DNA of 64,000 bases from the NCBI RefSeq assembly GCF_000377565.1, contig NZ_KB898360.1:1-64000 (forward strand), read 5' to 3'. The translations under genes were made by a program, and so were the position numbers. The notes under the pieces are model-generated. The model searched no databases. It saw nothing but the letters and a program-made list of their open reading frames with translations, and had not been told where the DNA came from. The DNA comes from Rhizobium sp. 2MFCol3.1 (GTDB taxonomy: Bacteria > Pseudomonadota > Alphaproteobacteria > Rhizobiales > Rhizobiaceae). Numbering within the stretch: position 1 is the stretch's first letter; every line of letters starts with the position of its first letter. Of this stretch, positions 18,360-26,880 are shown piece after piece.

Positions 18360-18387
18360 AAAGGCGGCCCGCGATGGAGCCGCCTTT
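18360..18387 (-). terminator. Terminator between pal and cpoB
   Basis: On the minus strand AAAGGCGGC, loop TCCATCGCGG, GCCGCCTTTTCTTTTT. It should end or reduce transcription after pal, so cpoB may be partly uncoupled. Confidence 0.75.
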
Positions 18388-18430
18388 CCAATTTGTAATA
18401 AAACCCGGCTTTTTATCGCCGGATCGGCAA

Positions 18431-18961
18431 TTACATGCCGGCGCCACCGAGAACGGTAACGGCGCGGCGGTTCTGCGACCAGCAGGAGATGTCGTCGCAA
18501 ACGGCGACCGGACGTTCCTTGCCGTAGGAGATCGTCTTCATGCGCTGAGCCGGAACGCCGCGCGAAGCGAGGTAGTCCTTGGTGGCAGCCGCACGGCGAG
18601 CGCCGAGAGCGAGGTTGTATTCGCGCGTGCCGCGTTCGTCGGCATGGCCTTCGATCGTGATTGCGTACTTCGGATAGCGGCCGAGCCACTGCGCCTGACG
18701 ATCGAGCGTCTGGGCGGCGTCGGCGCGAACCGAGGTCGAGTCGGTGTCGAAGAAGATGCGGTCGCCAACGTTGACGGTGAAGTCCTGGGCCGAACCCGGG
18801 GTCGCAGCGCCGGCACCGAGGCCGAGATCACCGGCGCTGTTGGCCATGTTCTTCTTGTTGGCGCAGCCTGCGAGTGCGAGACCGGCGACGAGCGCGATCA
18901 TGACCGGGTTGCGGGCGAAGTTCTGCATGCGGCTCATTGCCGGGGTATGAATTCGGCTCAT
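18431..18961 (-). CDS. pal: Peptidoglycan-associated lipoprotein Pal
   Basis: 176 residues. A lipoprotein signal with lipobox LALAGC is followed by a short linker and an OmpA-like peptidoglycan-binding domain (RIFFDTDSTSV..., ITIEGHADERGTREYNLALGARRA with the conserved Asp and Arg contacts). Pal anchors the outer membrane to the wall and is moved by TolB/TolA at division. Start ATG 18961 follows AAGGAGA; a second ATG at 18937 would still give a signal peptide. The 156-bp gap to tolB may contain a separate promoter. Confidence 0.96.
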   Translation of the reverse strand: MSRIHTPAMSRMQNFARNPVMIALVAGLALAGCANKKNMANSAGDLGLGAGAATPGSAQDFTVNVGDRIFFDTDSTSVRADAAQTLDRQAQWLGRYPKYAITIEGHADERGTREYNLALGARRAAATKDYLASRGVPAQRMKTISYGKERPVAVCDDISCWSQNRRAVTVLGGAGM

Positions 18962-19117
18962 GGCCGGTCTCCTTGCGACTTGATTAAGGTTGCCGGACTG
19001 TAACCGTTCTCGGTTAATCGGCTTTCAAGAACTATGGTTAACGAATGGTTGATTTGGCCCTCTGTCGCCCCATTCGTAGATTTTTGAGGCGACAAGAAGG
19101 CAGGCATGCGGACTTCC

Positions 19118-20428
19118 CTACTCCAGAAGCGGCGACCAGGCCGGGTCGGAAGCGTAAGCGGGGGTCTTGATCATCTGCTCGTTGTAACCGCTCAGATCGA
19201 TCGAATAGAGCTGTGGGCCACCTGCACCCGCCGCCTGGCGGAAGAACATGATGACGCGGCCGTTCGGCGCCCAGGTCGGGCCTTCATTGTGGAAGCCCGT
19301 GGTCAGGATGCGCTCGCCCGAACCATCAGGTTTCATCACGCCGATCGAGAACTTGCCGCCCGACTGCTTGGTGAAGGCGATCAGATCGCCGCGCGGAGAC
19401 CAGACCGGCGTGGAGTAGGAACCGTCGCCGAAGGAGATACGCGTCTGGCCGGAACCGTCGGCGCTCATCTTGTAGAGCTGCTGGCGGCCGCCGCGGTCGC
19501 TTTCGAACACGATCTGGCTGCCATCAGGCGAATAGGACGGCGAGGTATCGATTGCGGCCGTGGACGTCAGGCGTGTCGTGGTGCGCGAACGCAGGTCCAT
19601 CGTGTAGATATTGGCATTGCCTTCCTGCTGCAGGCTCATCACCACCTTCTGGCCATCAGGCGAGAAGCGCGGCGAGAAGGTCATGCCCGGGAAGTTGCCG
19701 ACCACTTCGCGCTGTCCTGTTTCCAGCTGCAGCAGGTAGACGCGCGGCTGCTGGTTGGCGAAGGACATGTAGGTGACTTCCTGCCGGTTCGGCGAGAAGC
19801 GCGGGGTCAGAACGAGGTCGCTGCCATTGGTGAGCATGCGCACGTTGAAGCCGTCCTGGTCCATGATGGCGAGCTGGCGCTTGCGCTCCTGCTTGCTGCC
19901 GGATTCGGACACGAAGACGACGCGGGTGTCGAAGTAGCCCTCTTCACCGGTGATCTGCTTGTAGATCGCGTCGGCGATGATGTGGGCCACGCGGCGCCAG
20001 TTTTCAGGCTGCGTGTAGAACTGCTGGCCGGTCATCTGGCTGCCGGCAAACGTGTCCCACAGGCGGAACTCGGCGCGAAGACGACCATCGGCCTCCTGCG
20101 TGACGCGGCCGGTGACCAGCGCCTGCGCGTTGATGACCTTCCAGTCCTCGAAGCGCGGAGCGGCATCCGGGTTGGAGATCTTCTCGATGAAGGCATTCTT
20201 GGCGATAGGCTTGAACAGGCCAGAGCGCTGCAGATCCGCGGCGATAACCTGCGAGACCTGGGCGCCCATGTCGCCCTGCAGGAAGTCGGTGATCGCGATC
20301 GGCAGGGGCTCGACATTGCCCTTGTTGATGTTGATTTCGACAAGCGCATGCGCCGGCGTGGCGATGACCGCGGTGGTCATCATGCCAACGGCGACCATCA
20401 GGGCGCGGAAAAGGGAACACTTGGACAT
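19118..20428 (-). CDS. tolB: Tol-Pal system beta-propeller protein TolB
   Basis: 436 residues from ATG 20428, periplasmic. A signal peptide ([28 protein letters not shown]) precedes an N-terminal domain and a six-bladed WD40-like propeller with repeated units such as [42 protein letters not shown] and [12 protein letters not shown]. TolB binds Pal and TolA. ATG 20449 lies one base after the tolA stop and would add seven residues; it lacks a Shine-Dalgarno, while 20428 has AAAGG upstream. Translational coupling to tolA is likely either way. Confidence 0.96.
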   Translation of the reverse strand: MSKCSLFRALMVAVGMMTTAVIATPAHALVEININKGNVEPLPIAITDFLQGDMGAQVSQVIAADLQRSGLFKPIAKNAFIEKISNPDAAPRFEDWKVINAQALVTGRVTQEADGRLRAEFRLWDTFAGSQMTGQQFYTQPENWRRVAHIIADAIYKQITGEEGYFDTRVVFVSESGSKQERKRQLAIMDQDGFNVRMLTNGSDLVLTPRFSPNRQEVTYMSFANQQPRVYLLQLETGQREVVGNFPGMTFSPRFSPDGQKVVMSLQQEGNANIYTMDLRSRTTTRLTSTAAIDTSPSYSPDGSQIVFESDRGGRQQLYKMSADGSGQTRISFGDGSYSTPVWSPRGDLIAFTKQSGGKFSIGVMKPDGSGERILTTGFHNEGPTWAPNGRVIMFFRQAAGAGGPQLYSIDLSGYNEQMIKTPAYASDPAWSPLLE

Positions 20429-20450
20429 AGAGGACAAGCCTTTCAGCATT

Positions 20451-21578
20451 TTAAAGGGCTAGATCGCTGGGGTCGAAATTGACGATGACTTCGCCCCAGG
20501 CGTCGTATTTGTCTTTCGGCAGATTGGTGAACGGCGACGACTTCATGACGGCGCGCTTGGCGCCGCTGGCGAGCGCCATGCGGGTCGATTCGTTGGTGCC
20601 GCCGATGGCTTCCACTTCGGGAGCGCCAATGATGTTGCCGTCAGGGTCGAGCTTCATGTGGACCCTGATGCGGACTTCGCTGGCGCCTTCCATGCCGGGA
20701 ATGACCGACCAGTTGCCGGCGATCGCGCTGCGCAGTGCATCCATTTCGCTCATCGACAGCTTGGAGCCGCCGGTCGCCTTCTTGGCGCCGAGCGAGGCAA
20801 CTTCGGTCGAGCTCTTGGCGCCGCCATTCGACGGATCCTGCTTGTTCAAGAGTGCGGCGATGTCATCGGCGTTGAAGTCGCTCTTCTGCGCGGAAGAGGC
20901 TTTGGCCTTTTCCTGCTTCTTGTCGGACTTCTTCTTGTCAGACGGCTTCTCGTCGGTCTGCGCCTTGTCTTCCGTCTTCTTCTCCGCGGGCTTTTCAGCC
21001 GGCTTCTGTTCCGGCGGCTTCGGCTGCGGCTTGATTACGGGTGTCGGCACCTTGTCCGGCAATGCTTCCGCATCCGGCTTCGGCGGCTCGGGCATGTCCT
21101 GCGGCTTCTCTTCAGCCTTCGGAGGCGTCGGCGCGATTTCCGGCTTCGGCGGCGTGATCGACGCGACCTGGCTCGGCTCCACCGCCGTATCTTCCTTCAT
21201 GATGTCCTTCACCTCGTTGGGCACGGGATCATTGTCCGGAAGCGGCTTTTCGGAGGCCTTCGGTGCTGCGGCCGACTCGTTGTTGTTTGGCTTGGCGTTC
21301 GGGATCGGCGGCGTCTTCAGGTCGACCTTGTTCTCGCCCATGTTCTCGGCGTTGGCCACATTGGTCGGCTTGGAGGTCGGCTTCGGCGCCGGCTTGTCGC
21401 TCGGCTTGGCCGTCTTGTCTCCCTGCTGCAACTGCGTCAGGTCCTCGACAGGCACGAGGTTGACGGGCATGGCCTCGAAATCCTCGACCTTGAACTCCGA
21501 CGGGGAGCCGATCGAAATCAGCGCCCAGGCGAGCAGAGCACAGTGCAGTACAGCAGATGAGACAATACTGGCCTTCAT
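20451..21578 (-). CDS. tolA: TolA, periplasm-spanning protein of the Tol-Pal system
   Basis: 375 residues. A short cytoplasmic start and one transmembrane helix ([24 protein letters not shown]) are followed by a long Pro/Lys/Glu-rich stretch ([28 protein letters not shown]) and a C-terminal TonB/TolA-type domain ([23 protein letters not shown]... [16 protein letters not shown]). Unlike the long helix of E. coli TolA, the middle is Pro-rich, as is usual in Rhizobiales. It transmits proton-motive force from TolQR to TolB/Pal. ATG 21578 lies 7 bp after the tolR stop, so it is in an operon with tolQR. Confidence 0.94.
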   Translation of the reverse strand: MKASIVSSAVLHCALLAWALISIGSPSEFKVEDFEAMPVNLVPVEDLTQLQQGDKTAKPSDKPAPKPTSKPTNVANAENMGENKVDLKTPPIPNAKPNNNESAAAPKASEKPLPDNDPVPNEVKDIMKEDTAVEPSQVASITPPKPEIAPTPPKAEEKPQDMPEPPKPDAEALPDKVPTPVIKPQPKPPEQKPAEKPAEKKTEDKAQTDEKPSDKKKSDKKQEKAKASSAQKSDFNADDIAALLNKQDPSNGGAKSSTEVASLGAKKATGGSKLSMSEMDALRSAIAGNWSVIPGMEGASEVRIRVHMKLDPDGNIIGAPEVEAIGGTNESTRMALASGAKRAVMKSSPFTNLPKDKYDAWGEVIVNFDPSDLAL

Positions 21579-21585
21579 AGCTCTA

Positions 21586-22044
21586 CTACGGGCCCTTCTT
21601 CTCTTGGGTGACGAGACCGATGTTCTTGAAGCCCGCACCCTGGATGCGTGCCATGACATCGGCGATCACGCCGTAAGGCGCGGCCGAATCGCCACGAACG
21701 AAGATGCGCTCATTGTAGCCGGTGGTGGCGATCGCCTCGAGCTTGGCGGCGATTTCCTCGACCGGGATCGGCGTTTCCTGCAGGAACGCGGTACCGTCGT
21801 TCTTGACGGAGATCGTGATCGGCTGCGTTTCGGAATTCAGCGCCTTGGCCTGCGTTTCCGGCAGGTCGATCGGCACGCCGACCGTCATCATCGGAGCTGC
21901 GACCATGAAGATGATCAAAAGCACGAGCATGACGTCGACCAGCGGCGTCACGTTGATTTCGGAAATGGCGCCACCTCTGTGGCCACCGCGACGACGCCGA
22001 CGGTTTCCACCGCCTCCGCCACCGCTTGGAGCACCCATACCCAT
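21586..22044 (-). CDS. tolR: Tol-Pal system protein TolR (ExbD family)
   Basis: 152 residues. A Gly/Arg-rich N-terminus (GGGGGGNRRRRRGGHRGG) is followed by ISEINVTPLVDVMLVLLIIFMVAAP, the single transmembrane helix with the conserved proton-path Asp, and a periplasmic domain (VDLPETQAKAL..., YGVIADVMARIQGAGFKNIGLVT). Works with TolQ as the proton-driven motor. The gap to tolQ is 24 bp. Confidence 0.97.
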   Translation of the reverse strand: MGMGAPSGGGGGGNRRRRRGGHRGGAISEINVTPLVDVMLVLLIIFMVAAPMMTVGVPIDLPETQAKALNSETQPITISVKNDGTAFLQETPIPVEEIAAKLEAIATTGYNERIFVRGDSAAPYGVIADVMARIQGAGFKNIGLVTQEKKGP

Positions 22045-22068
22045 GTCGTTCTCTCCGTTTCCGTCGGA

Positions 22069-22788
22069 TTACTGCGCGGCCTGACGCGGCTGCAGCTTCT
22101 CGTCGATTTGGCGCGAAAGAATGGCGGAGAATTCGTCCGCGAAGCCTTCCATGCGTGCCGAGAGCTTGCCCGCATCGGCGGAGAACTTGTTGTAGGCGAT
22201 AACCGCCGGGATAGCGGCGACAAGGCCGATTGCTGTTGCGAGCAGCGCTTCGGCGATACCCGGCGCGACGACCGCGAGGTTGGTCGACTTCGAGCCGGCG
22301 ATTGCCTGGAACGAGGTCATGATACCGACGACGGTACCGAACAGACCGATGAACGGGCCGGCAGAGCCGATCGTCGCCAGCGAGCCGAGACGGGCCGAGA
22401 GCCCTTCGGATTCGCGAGCAAGCGTCACGTCCATGGCGCGGTCGATACGCATCTGCAGGCCGATCGGCGAACGTGCGCCGCGCTCGAACGACTTCTTCCA
22501 CTCGCGCATGGCGGCGACGAAGATTGAGGCGAGGCCCGTGTTGTTACGCTCCGACAGCGAGCGGTAGAGTTCTTCCAGCGACTGGCCCGACCAGAATACC
22601 TGCTCGAACTTGTCGAACTGCCGGCGCGCGCGGCCGAAGGCCAGATATTTGTCGATGACGATCGCCCAGGTCCAGACGGACGCTGCGATAAGACCGAGCA
22701 TAACGAGCTTGACGACGAGGCCAGCCTGCATGAAGAGCGACCAGAGACTGACGTCCGTGTGAGCCGCTGCCAAACCTACTTGTTCCAT
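22069..22788 (-). CDS. tolQ: Tol-Pal system protein TolQ (ExbB family)
   Basis: 239 residues. Three membrane helices (~20-42, ~140-162 and ~172-194) with the MotA/TolQ/ExbB signature LGSLATIGSAGPFIGLFGTVVGIM and ALLATAIGLVAAIPAVIAYN. Forms the channel of the Tol motor. ATG 22788 (MEQVGLAAAHTDVSLW) is chosen because the upstream extension is non-conserved. It opens the tolQRAB series. In most proteobacteria ybgC directly precedes it; here 427 bp and an mqsRA pair intervene. Confidence 0.97.
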   Translation of the reverse strand: MEQVGLAAAHTDVSLWSLFMQAGLVVKLVMLGLIAASVWTWAIVIDKYLAFGRARRQFDKFEQVFWSGQSLEELYRSLSERNNTGLASIFVAAMREWKKSFERGARSPIGLQMRIDRAMDVTLARESEGLSARLGSLATIGSAGPFIGLFGTVVGIMTSFQAIAGSKSTNLAVVAPGIAEALLATAIGLVAAIPAVIAYNKFSADAGKLSARMEGFADEFSAILSRQIDEKLQPRQAAQ

Positions 22789-23215
22789 TGATCCAAAATC
22801 CCCGAATCCAAACGCCCGGCACTTGACCGGGCGGCACAAAGTGATCTCGCAAGATATGTCTGGCTGCCGCCGCCCAAAGCCCTGGTCAAGCTTCCAAGCT
22901 CTTATCCGCCTTCCTTGCCGTCAAATTTGGTCAAAGGAAGGCGTGCACCGCACAAACTCTGACAATCCGAGTAAGACACTATTATCGTTAATAGTTCGTT
23001 AGCGCCGGATCATAAAAGGCTGACTATTGGCGAGAGGTTGATCCCTTGGAATACTTGGCCAGATCTCAGATCGATGACCAAAACAGCACAAACCTTGCGC
23101 GCGGCAATTCCTTCACATGAAAGTCATGTTTTTGCAAGGGCTGGTTGGCCATATCCGTGCATGGCGGCAATGCGGTAACGGAAGAGCTCTTCACGAATAC
23201 CAGTTAGCAGGACGA
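22789..23215. promoter_or_regulatory. tolQ upstream region with a leader hairpin
   Basis: 427 bp without a convincing gene. It must contain the tolQ promoter, since mqsRA separates tolQ from ybgC. A perfect stem CGCCCGG (22813-22819) with CCGGGCG (22827-22833) lies in the leader just upstream of tolQ and may be a weak attenuator. No -35/-10 pair stands out. Confidence 0.45.
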
Positions 23216-23623
23216 TCACGCCCGCTTCAATTCCTTGATCGCACCGGGATCGCGATCGAGCAAACGGAAGAGATTGACGACGGCGGGCGTCGGCATGACT
23301 TTGCCGGTCTCGTAGCGCGAAAAGGCATTGTGCCCCCCACCCGTCAGCTCGGACGCTTCGACCTGATTGATGCGGAGTTTCTTGCGGATGCGACGCAACT
23401 CGCTGCCGAGCGCTTTGCGCGCCTCAAGCAACAAGGCGTCGCCGGCGGCCGCATAACGCTCGGCGCTTTCCTGATCATATTCAATCTCACCGCAGGCGCC
23501 GCAGCGGAAACCGGACAGGCCCTCCACATCAACCTTCAGATCCCGAAAGACGACCTGATGTGTTTCATTGGCAAAGGGCACCATCTCGCGCTCGGCCTCG
23601 CAGCAAACACACAGCTTGGTCAT
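23216..23623 (-). CDS. mqsA: MqsA-family antitoxin
   Basis: 135 residues, close to E. coli MqsA (131). The N-terminal zinc domain has paired Cys (LCVCCEAE and FRCGACGE) that would hold one Zn, followed by a linker and a C-terminal Xre-type helix-turn-helix (LRINQVEASELTGGGHNAFSRYETGKVMPTPAVVNLFRLL). The N-domain binds the MqsR toxin and the HTH binds the operator. Start ATG 23623 overlaps the mqsR stop by four bases (ATGA), so translation is coupled. The toxin-first order matches the E. coli mqsRA operon. It lies between ybgC and tolQ, an unusual place. Confidence 0.92.
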   Translation of the reverse strand: MTKLCVCCEAEREMVPFANETHQVVFRDLKVDVEGLSGFRCGACGEIEYDQESAERYAAAGDALLLEARKALGSELRRIRKKLRINQVEASELTGGGHNAFSRYETGKVMPTPAVVNLFRLLDRDPGAIKELKRA

Positions 23624-23928
23624 GAACCCAACTCCTTGAACTGTATCACCGGCGCGCCATCGGCCCGAAGCGTCACCTTCACATAGGCCATGCCGGCCGG
23701 CGTGTCGGCATGGTAGACGTCCTGCCATACGGAACTGTCGGCGTAGGTGGTCATCGACTTGTAGAGATCTTTTCTCTTCAGACCGCAGATCACATCGATC
23801 ATCTCCGAGATCGTCAGACCCATCGCTCTGCCGCCGTCGATCGCGGTCTTGGTGAAAGCTGCAGCGCGGCGGGCTCTCACCACCACGACAATCGCCGCAA
23901 GATCGTAATGCGCCGTCCGTTTCTCCAT
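23620..23928 (-). CDS. mqsR: MqsR-family mRNA interferase toxin
   Basis: 102 residues, like E. coli MqsR (98). It begins MEKRTAHYDLAAIVVVV and contains LKRKDLYKSMTTYADSSVWQDVY and AYVKVTLRADGAPVIQFKEL, the RelE-fold pattern of MqsR with conserved Lys, Tyr and Arg residues. MqsR cuts free mRNA (at GCU in E. coli) and is inhibited by MqsA. ATG 23928 is preferred over an upstream ATG at 23961. A 17-bp palindrome at 23937-23953 just upstream resembles the E. coli MqsA operator. Gene and antitoxin are intact by inspection. Confidence 0.92.
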   Translation of the reverse strand: MEKRTAHYDLAAIVVVVRARRAAAFTKTAIDGGRAMGLTISEMIDVICGLKRKDLYKSMTTYADSSVWQDVYHADTPAGMAYVKVTLRADGAPVIQFKELGS

Positions 23929-23936
23929 ACCCAATA

Positions 23937-23953
23937 TTACCCTTTGAGGGTAA
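23937..23953. promoter_or_regulatory. Palindromic operator candidate of mqsRA
   Basis: TTACCCTTTGAGGGTAA is a perfect 7-3-7 palindrome 8 bp upstream of mqsR. E. coli MqsA binds AACCT-TTT-AGGTT type palindromes in the same position, so this is probably the autoregulatory site. Confidence 0.65.
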
Positions 23954-23987
23954 AAATTCAAGGATGCCGCCGGGCGATTGGCCTAGA

Positions 23988-24446
23988 CTAGACCTCGATC
24001 ATCATCTGCTTCGCCAACCCTTCCGGCAGCCGCCGGGGACGACCGCTGGCATTGATGACGGCGATGATCACCTTGGCGGCGATCAGCAGCGTGTCGTCGC
24101 GGCGAATCTCCTGCGTGAGCACCATCTTGGCGCCGCCGGCCTTTTCCGTACGCGTCGTTACTGTCAGGATATCGTCCATGCGCGCCGGCGACTTGAAATC
24201 GATCTCCATGCGATGGACGACGAAGACGAGGCCCTCTTCATCGGCGGTAATCAGCTCGCGCTGCTCGACGCCGAGGCAGCGCAGATAGTCGGTGCGGCCG
24301 CGCTCGAGGAAGTGCAGGTAGCGGGCGTGGTAGACGAGGCCGGAGAAATCGGTGTCCTCGTAATAGACCCGCTGCAGCAGGCGATGGCCCGCTTCCGTCA
24401 GTTCGCCCGAGATCGAATGAGAGATCGAATGCACACCGTCCGCCAT
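23988..24446 (-). CDS. ybgC: YbgC-family acyl-CoA thioesterase, Tol-Pal associated
   Basis: 152 residues, hot-dog fold. The active-site segment RVYYEDTDFSGLVYHARYLHFLERGRTDYLR has the family's catalytic Asp and Tyr; a C-terminal strand carries KVIIAVINASGRPRRLPEGL. In E. coli YbgC hydrolyses acyl-CoA and sits first in the ybgC-tol-pal cluster. ATG 24446 follows GGAGA. It is divergent from sqdB and separated from mqsR by only 59 bp, so mqsRA could be read from the ybgC transcript. Confidence 0.93.
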   Translation of the reverse strand: MADGVHSISHSISGELTEAGHRLLQRVYYEDTDFSGLVYHARYLHFLERGRTDYLRCLGVEQRELITADEEGLVFVVHRMEIDFKSPARMDDILTVTTRTEKAGGAKMVLTQEIRRDDTLLIAAKVIIAVINASGRPRRLPEGLAKQMMIEV

Positions 24447-24565
24447 AATTTTCTCCAAAGTCGCGCGCCCTCTTTGGCTGAAGACATTCCGCCTTGCAAG
24501 CATTGAACAATTGTCACGCTTTCTAAGTAATCCTCGATAGCGAAGGCCAACAAGGAGACGACACC

Positions 24566-25786
24566 ATGAAGATTGCGGTGATGGGCGGAGATGGATTTAT
24601 CGGCTGGCCAACATCATTGCATCTGTCGGACGCCGGCCACGATATTCACATTCTCGACAACCTCTCGAGACGCTGGATCGACACCGAACTCGGCGTACAG
24701 TCGCTGACCCCGATGGACTCGATCCAGGAGCGCACCCGCATCTGGCACGCCGAGACCGGCCGCCGCATCCACTTCAATCTGATCGACCTCGCGAGGGATT
24801 ACGAGCTCCTGAAGAAATGGCTCGCCGAAAACCGGCCCGACGCCATCATCCACTTCGCTGAGCAGCGCGCCGCGCCCTATTCGATGAAGAGCGACCGCCA
24901 CAAGAACTACACGGTCAACAACAACATCAACGCCACCCACAATCTCTTGAACGCACTCGTCGAACTGCAGCTCGACGCGCATCTGATCCACCTCGGCACC
25001 ATGGGCGTCTACGGCTATTCGACGGTCGGCGCCGCCATACCCGAGGGGTATCTCCCCGTCGGCATCGAGACGACGAGTGGCGAAACAGTAAGCCAGGAAA
25101 TCCTCTACCCGGCCAATCCCGGCTCGATCTACCACATGACCAAGTGCCTGGATCAGACGCTTTTCCACTTCTACGCCAAGAACGACGGCCTCCGGATCAC
25201 CGACCTGCACCAGGGCATCGTCTGGGGCACCCACACGGAGCAGACACGCCGGCACGAGCAACTGGTCAACCGCTTCGACTATGACGGCGACTACGGCACC
25301 GTTCTGAACCGCTTCCTGATCCAAGCCGCGATCGGCTATCCGCTGACCGTCCACGGCACCGGCGGCCAGACCCGCGCCTTCATCCACATCCAGGATTCCG
25401 TGCGCTGCATCGAGCTGGCCTTGAAGAACCCGCCGACCCGCGGCGCCCGCGTCGAGATCTTCAACCAGATGACCGAAACCCACCGCGTCCGCGACCTCGC
25501 CGAGATGATTGCGAAGCTGACCGGCGCCGAGATCGCCTGGCTCCCCAATCCGCGCAAGGAAGCGCCGGAAAACGAGCTGATCGTGAAGAACGACAAGTTC
25601 CGCAATCTCGGCCTTGATCCGATCACGCTGAAGACGGGGCTGATGGGCGAGATCGTCGACGTCGCGAAGAAATTCGCCTACCGCGTCGATCGCAGCCGCG
25701 TACCGGCGGTGTCGGCATGGACGAGGGATATCGCGCCGACGATCAACCACGATCCCGAGGGCAAGCGATTGAAGTCGGTGTCGTGA
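24566..25786 (+). CDS. sqdB: UDP-sulfoquinovose synthase
   Basis: 406 residues. It makes UDP-sulfoquinovose from UDP-glucose and sulfite, the head-group donor for the sulfolipid SQDG. Seen: Rossmann MGGDGFIGWPTSLHLS, the Thr of HLGTMGVYGYS, the catalytic YHMTK and the loop RHEQLVNRFDYDGDYGTVLNRFL, characteristic of SQD1/SqdB in the extended SDR family. Start ATG 24566 follows AAGGAG. It heads a sqdB-sqdD-sqdC series; a RIME repeat lies between it and sqdD. Replacing phospholipids with sulfolipid saves phosphate, so induction under low phosphate would be expected, though no PHO box was recognised. Confidence 0.95.
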   Translation: MKIAVMGGDGFIGWPTSLHLSDAGHDIHILDNLSRRWIDTELGVQSLTPMDSIQERTRIWHAETGRRIHFNLIDLARDYELLKKWLAENRPDAIIHFAEQRAAPYSMKSDRHKNYTVNNNINATHNLLNALVELQLDAHLIHLGTMGVYGYSTVGAAIPEGYLPVGIETTSGETVSQEILYPANPGSIYHMTKCLDQTLFHFYAKNDGLRITDLHQGIVWGTHTEQTRRHEQLVNRFDYDGDYGTVLNRFLIQAAIGYPLTVHGTGGQTRAFIHIQDSVRCIELALKNPPTRGARVEIFNQMTETHRVRDLAEMIAKLTGAEIAWLPNPRKEAPENELIVKNDKFRNLGLDPITLKTGLMGEIVDVAKKFAYRVDRSRVPAVSAWTRDIAPTINHDPEGKRLKSVS

Positions 25787-25821
25787 GACGTGGCGAGACA
25801 TGGGAAGCCTAGAGCGGTGAG

Positions 25822-25990
25822 CCCCCTCATCCGCCTGCCGGCACCTTCTCCCCGTTGGGGAGAAGAGACTCGTTGCACCCTCTCGACCTCGTCTAACCTC
25901 ACCGTTCCTGCGATAGGGCAGAAAGCCCACCACCTGCCCCTTCTCCCCAACGGGGAGAAGTGCCGGAGCGCCAGCGAGGCGATGAGGGGG
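25822..25990. repeat. RIME-like intergenic mosaic repeat (copy 2) in the sqd cluster
   Basis: The outer ends are inverted (CCCCCTCAT at 25822 and ATGAGGGGG near 25990). Two palindromes lie within: CTTCTCCCC GTT GGGGAGAAG near 25845-25865, and the same with loop AAC near 25940-25960. The stretch 25822-25848 is the reverse complement of 441-467. Its form fits rhizobial RIME. It separates sqdB from sqdD and could act as a polarity or mRNA-stability element. Confidence 0.85.
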
Positions 25991-26061
25991 GCGAGGTCCG
26001 CCGAGCGGCCTGAGCGGCAAGCGAAGGCCAACATCACAGCCCTCCCCGAGACCCACGCAAG

Positions 26062-26880
26062 ATGACCTCCCGCAACGCCTACGTCACCCTCGTCACCAAC
26101 GCCGACTACGCCATGGGCGCCACCGCGCTCGCCCGCTCGCTGCGCATGACCCACACCACCGCCGACATCGTCGTCCTCCACACCGGCGGCGTCACCGAAG
26201 CTGACCTCGCGCCCTTGAGCACCCTCGGCTGCCGTCTCATCCCCGTCGAACATCTGCCGCTGTCGGACGCGTTCAACGAACGCCACGCGCGCGGCCAACT
26301 CCACGCGGCAGCCCCCTTCACCAAGGGCCGCAAGCCGCTCTTCCACTCGCCGCTCGACAATTTCTGCAAGCTGCGCCTCTGGGAACTGACCGAATACGCA
26401 AGCTGCGTCTTCATCGACGCCGATGCCATCGTGCTGCGCAATATCGACCGGCTCTTCGCCTATCCCGAATTCTCCGCCGCCCCGAATGTTTACGAATCGC
26501 TCGCCGATTTTCACCGCATGAACTCCGGCGTCTTCGTCGCAAAGCCCTCGAGGGAAACATTCAGCGCCATGCTGGAGCGCCTGGATCAGCCGGAAATCCT
26601 GTGGAAACGCACCGACCAGACCTTCCTGCAGGCGTTTTTCCCGGAATGGCATGGTCTACCGGTCTATTTCAACATGCTACAATATGTCTGGTTTACCATG
26701 CCTGCGCTTTGGGACTGGAACAGTATTTCCGTCCTGCACTACCAGTATGAAAAGCCATGGGAAACAGATCATCCGAAGGCGGAAAGCCTGAGGCCGCTGA
26801 TCGACCTGTGGCAGGCATTCTACATGGGCAAGGACGTGCCGGACATATCGGCCATGGCCAATCCGAAAGGGGCAGCATGA
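26062..26880 (+). CDS. sqdD: Glycogenin-like glycosyltransferase of sulfolipid synthesis
   Basis: 272 residues, GT8-like fold. Seen: N-terminal YVTLVTNADYAMGATALARSL, the DxD metal site in CVFIDADAIVLRNIDRLF and FNSG-type acceptor region FHRMNSGVFVAKPS. In Rhodobacter and Sinorhizobium SqdD is the glycosyltransferase that moves sulfoquinovose toward diacylglycerol; the position after sqdB and before sqdC supports the same role. No Shine-Dalgarno is obvious (GCAAG). It overlaps sqdC by four bases (ATGA). Confidence 0.85.
   Translation: MTSRNAYVTLVTNADYAMGATALARSLRMTHTTADIVVLHTGGVTEADLAPLSTLGCRLIPVEHLPLSDAFNERHARGQLHAAAPFTKGRKPLFHSPLDNFCKLRLWELTEYASCVFIDADAIVLRNIDRLFAYPEFSAAPNVYESLADFHRMNSGVFVAKPSRETFSAMLERLDQPEILWKRTDQTFLQAFFPEWHGLPVYFNMLQYVWFTMPALWDWNSISVLHYQYEKPWETDHPKAESLRPLIDLWQAFYMGKDVPDISAMANPKGAA

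Noticed and set aside
20479-22527. 682-residue plus-strand frame rich in Ser, Gly and Phe
   Set aside because: Mirror of tolA, tolR and tolQ; its repeats only reflect the Pro/Lys-rich tolA codons.
23117-23686. 189-residue plus-strand frame over mqsA
   Set aside because: MqsA shows zinc and HTH motifs on the other strand; this frame shows none.
24614-26652. Long minus-strand frames across the sqd cluster
   Set aside because: They read through the RIME and antisense to SqdB and SqdD, which have clear catalytic motifs.
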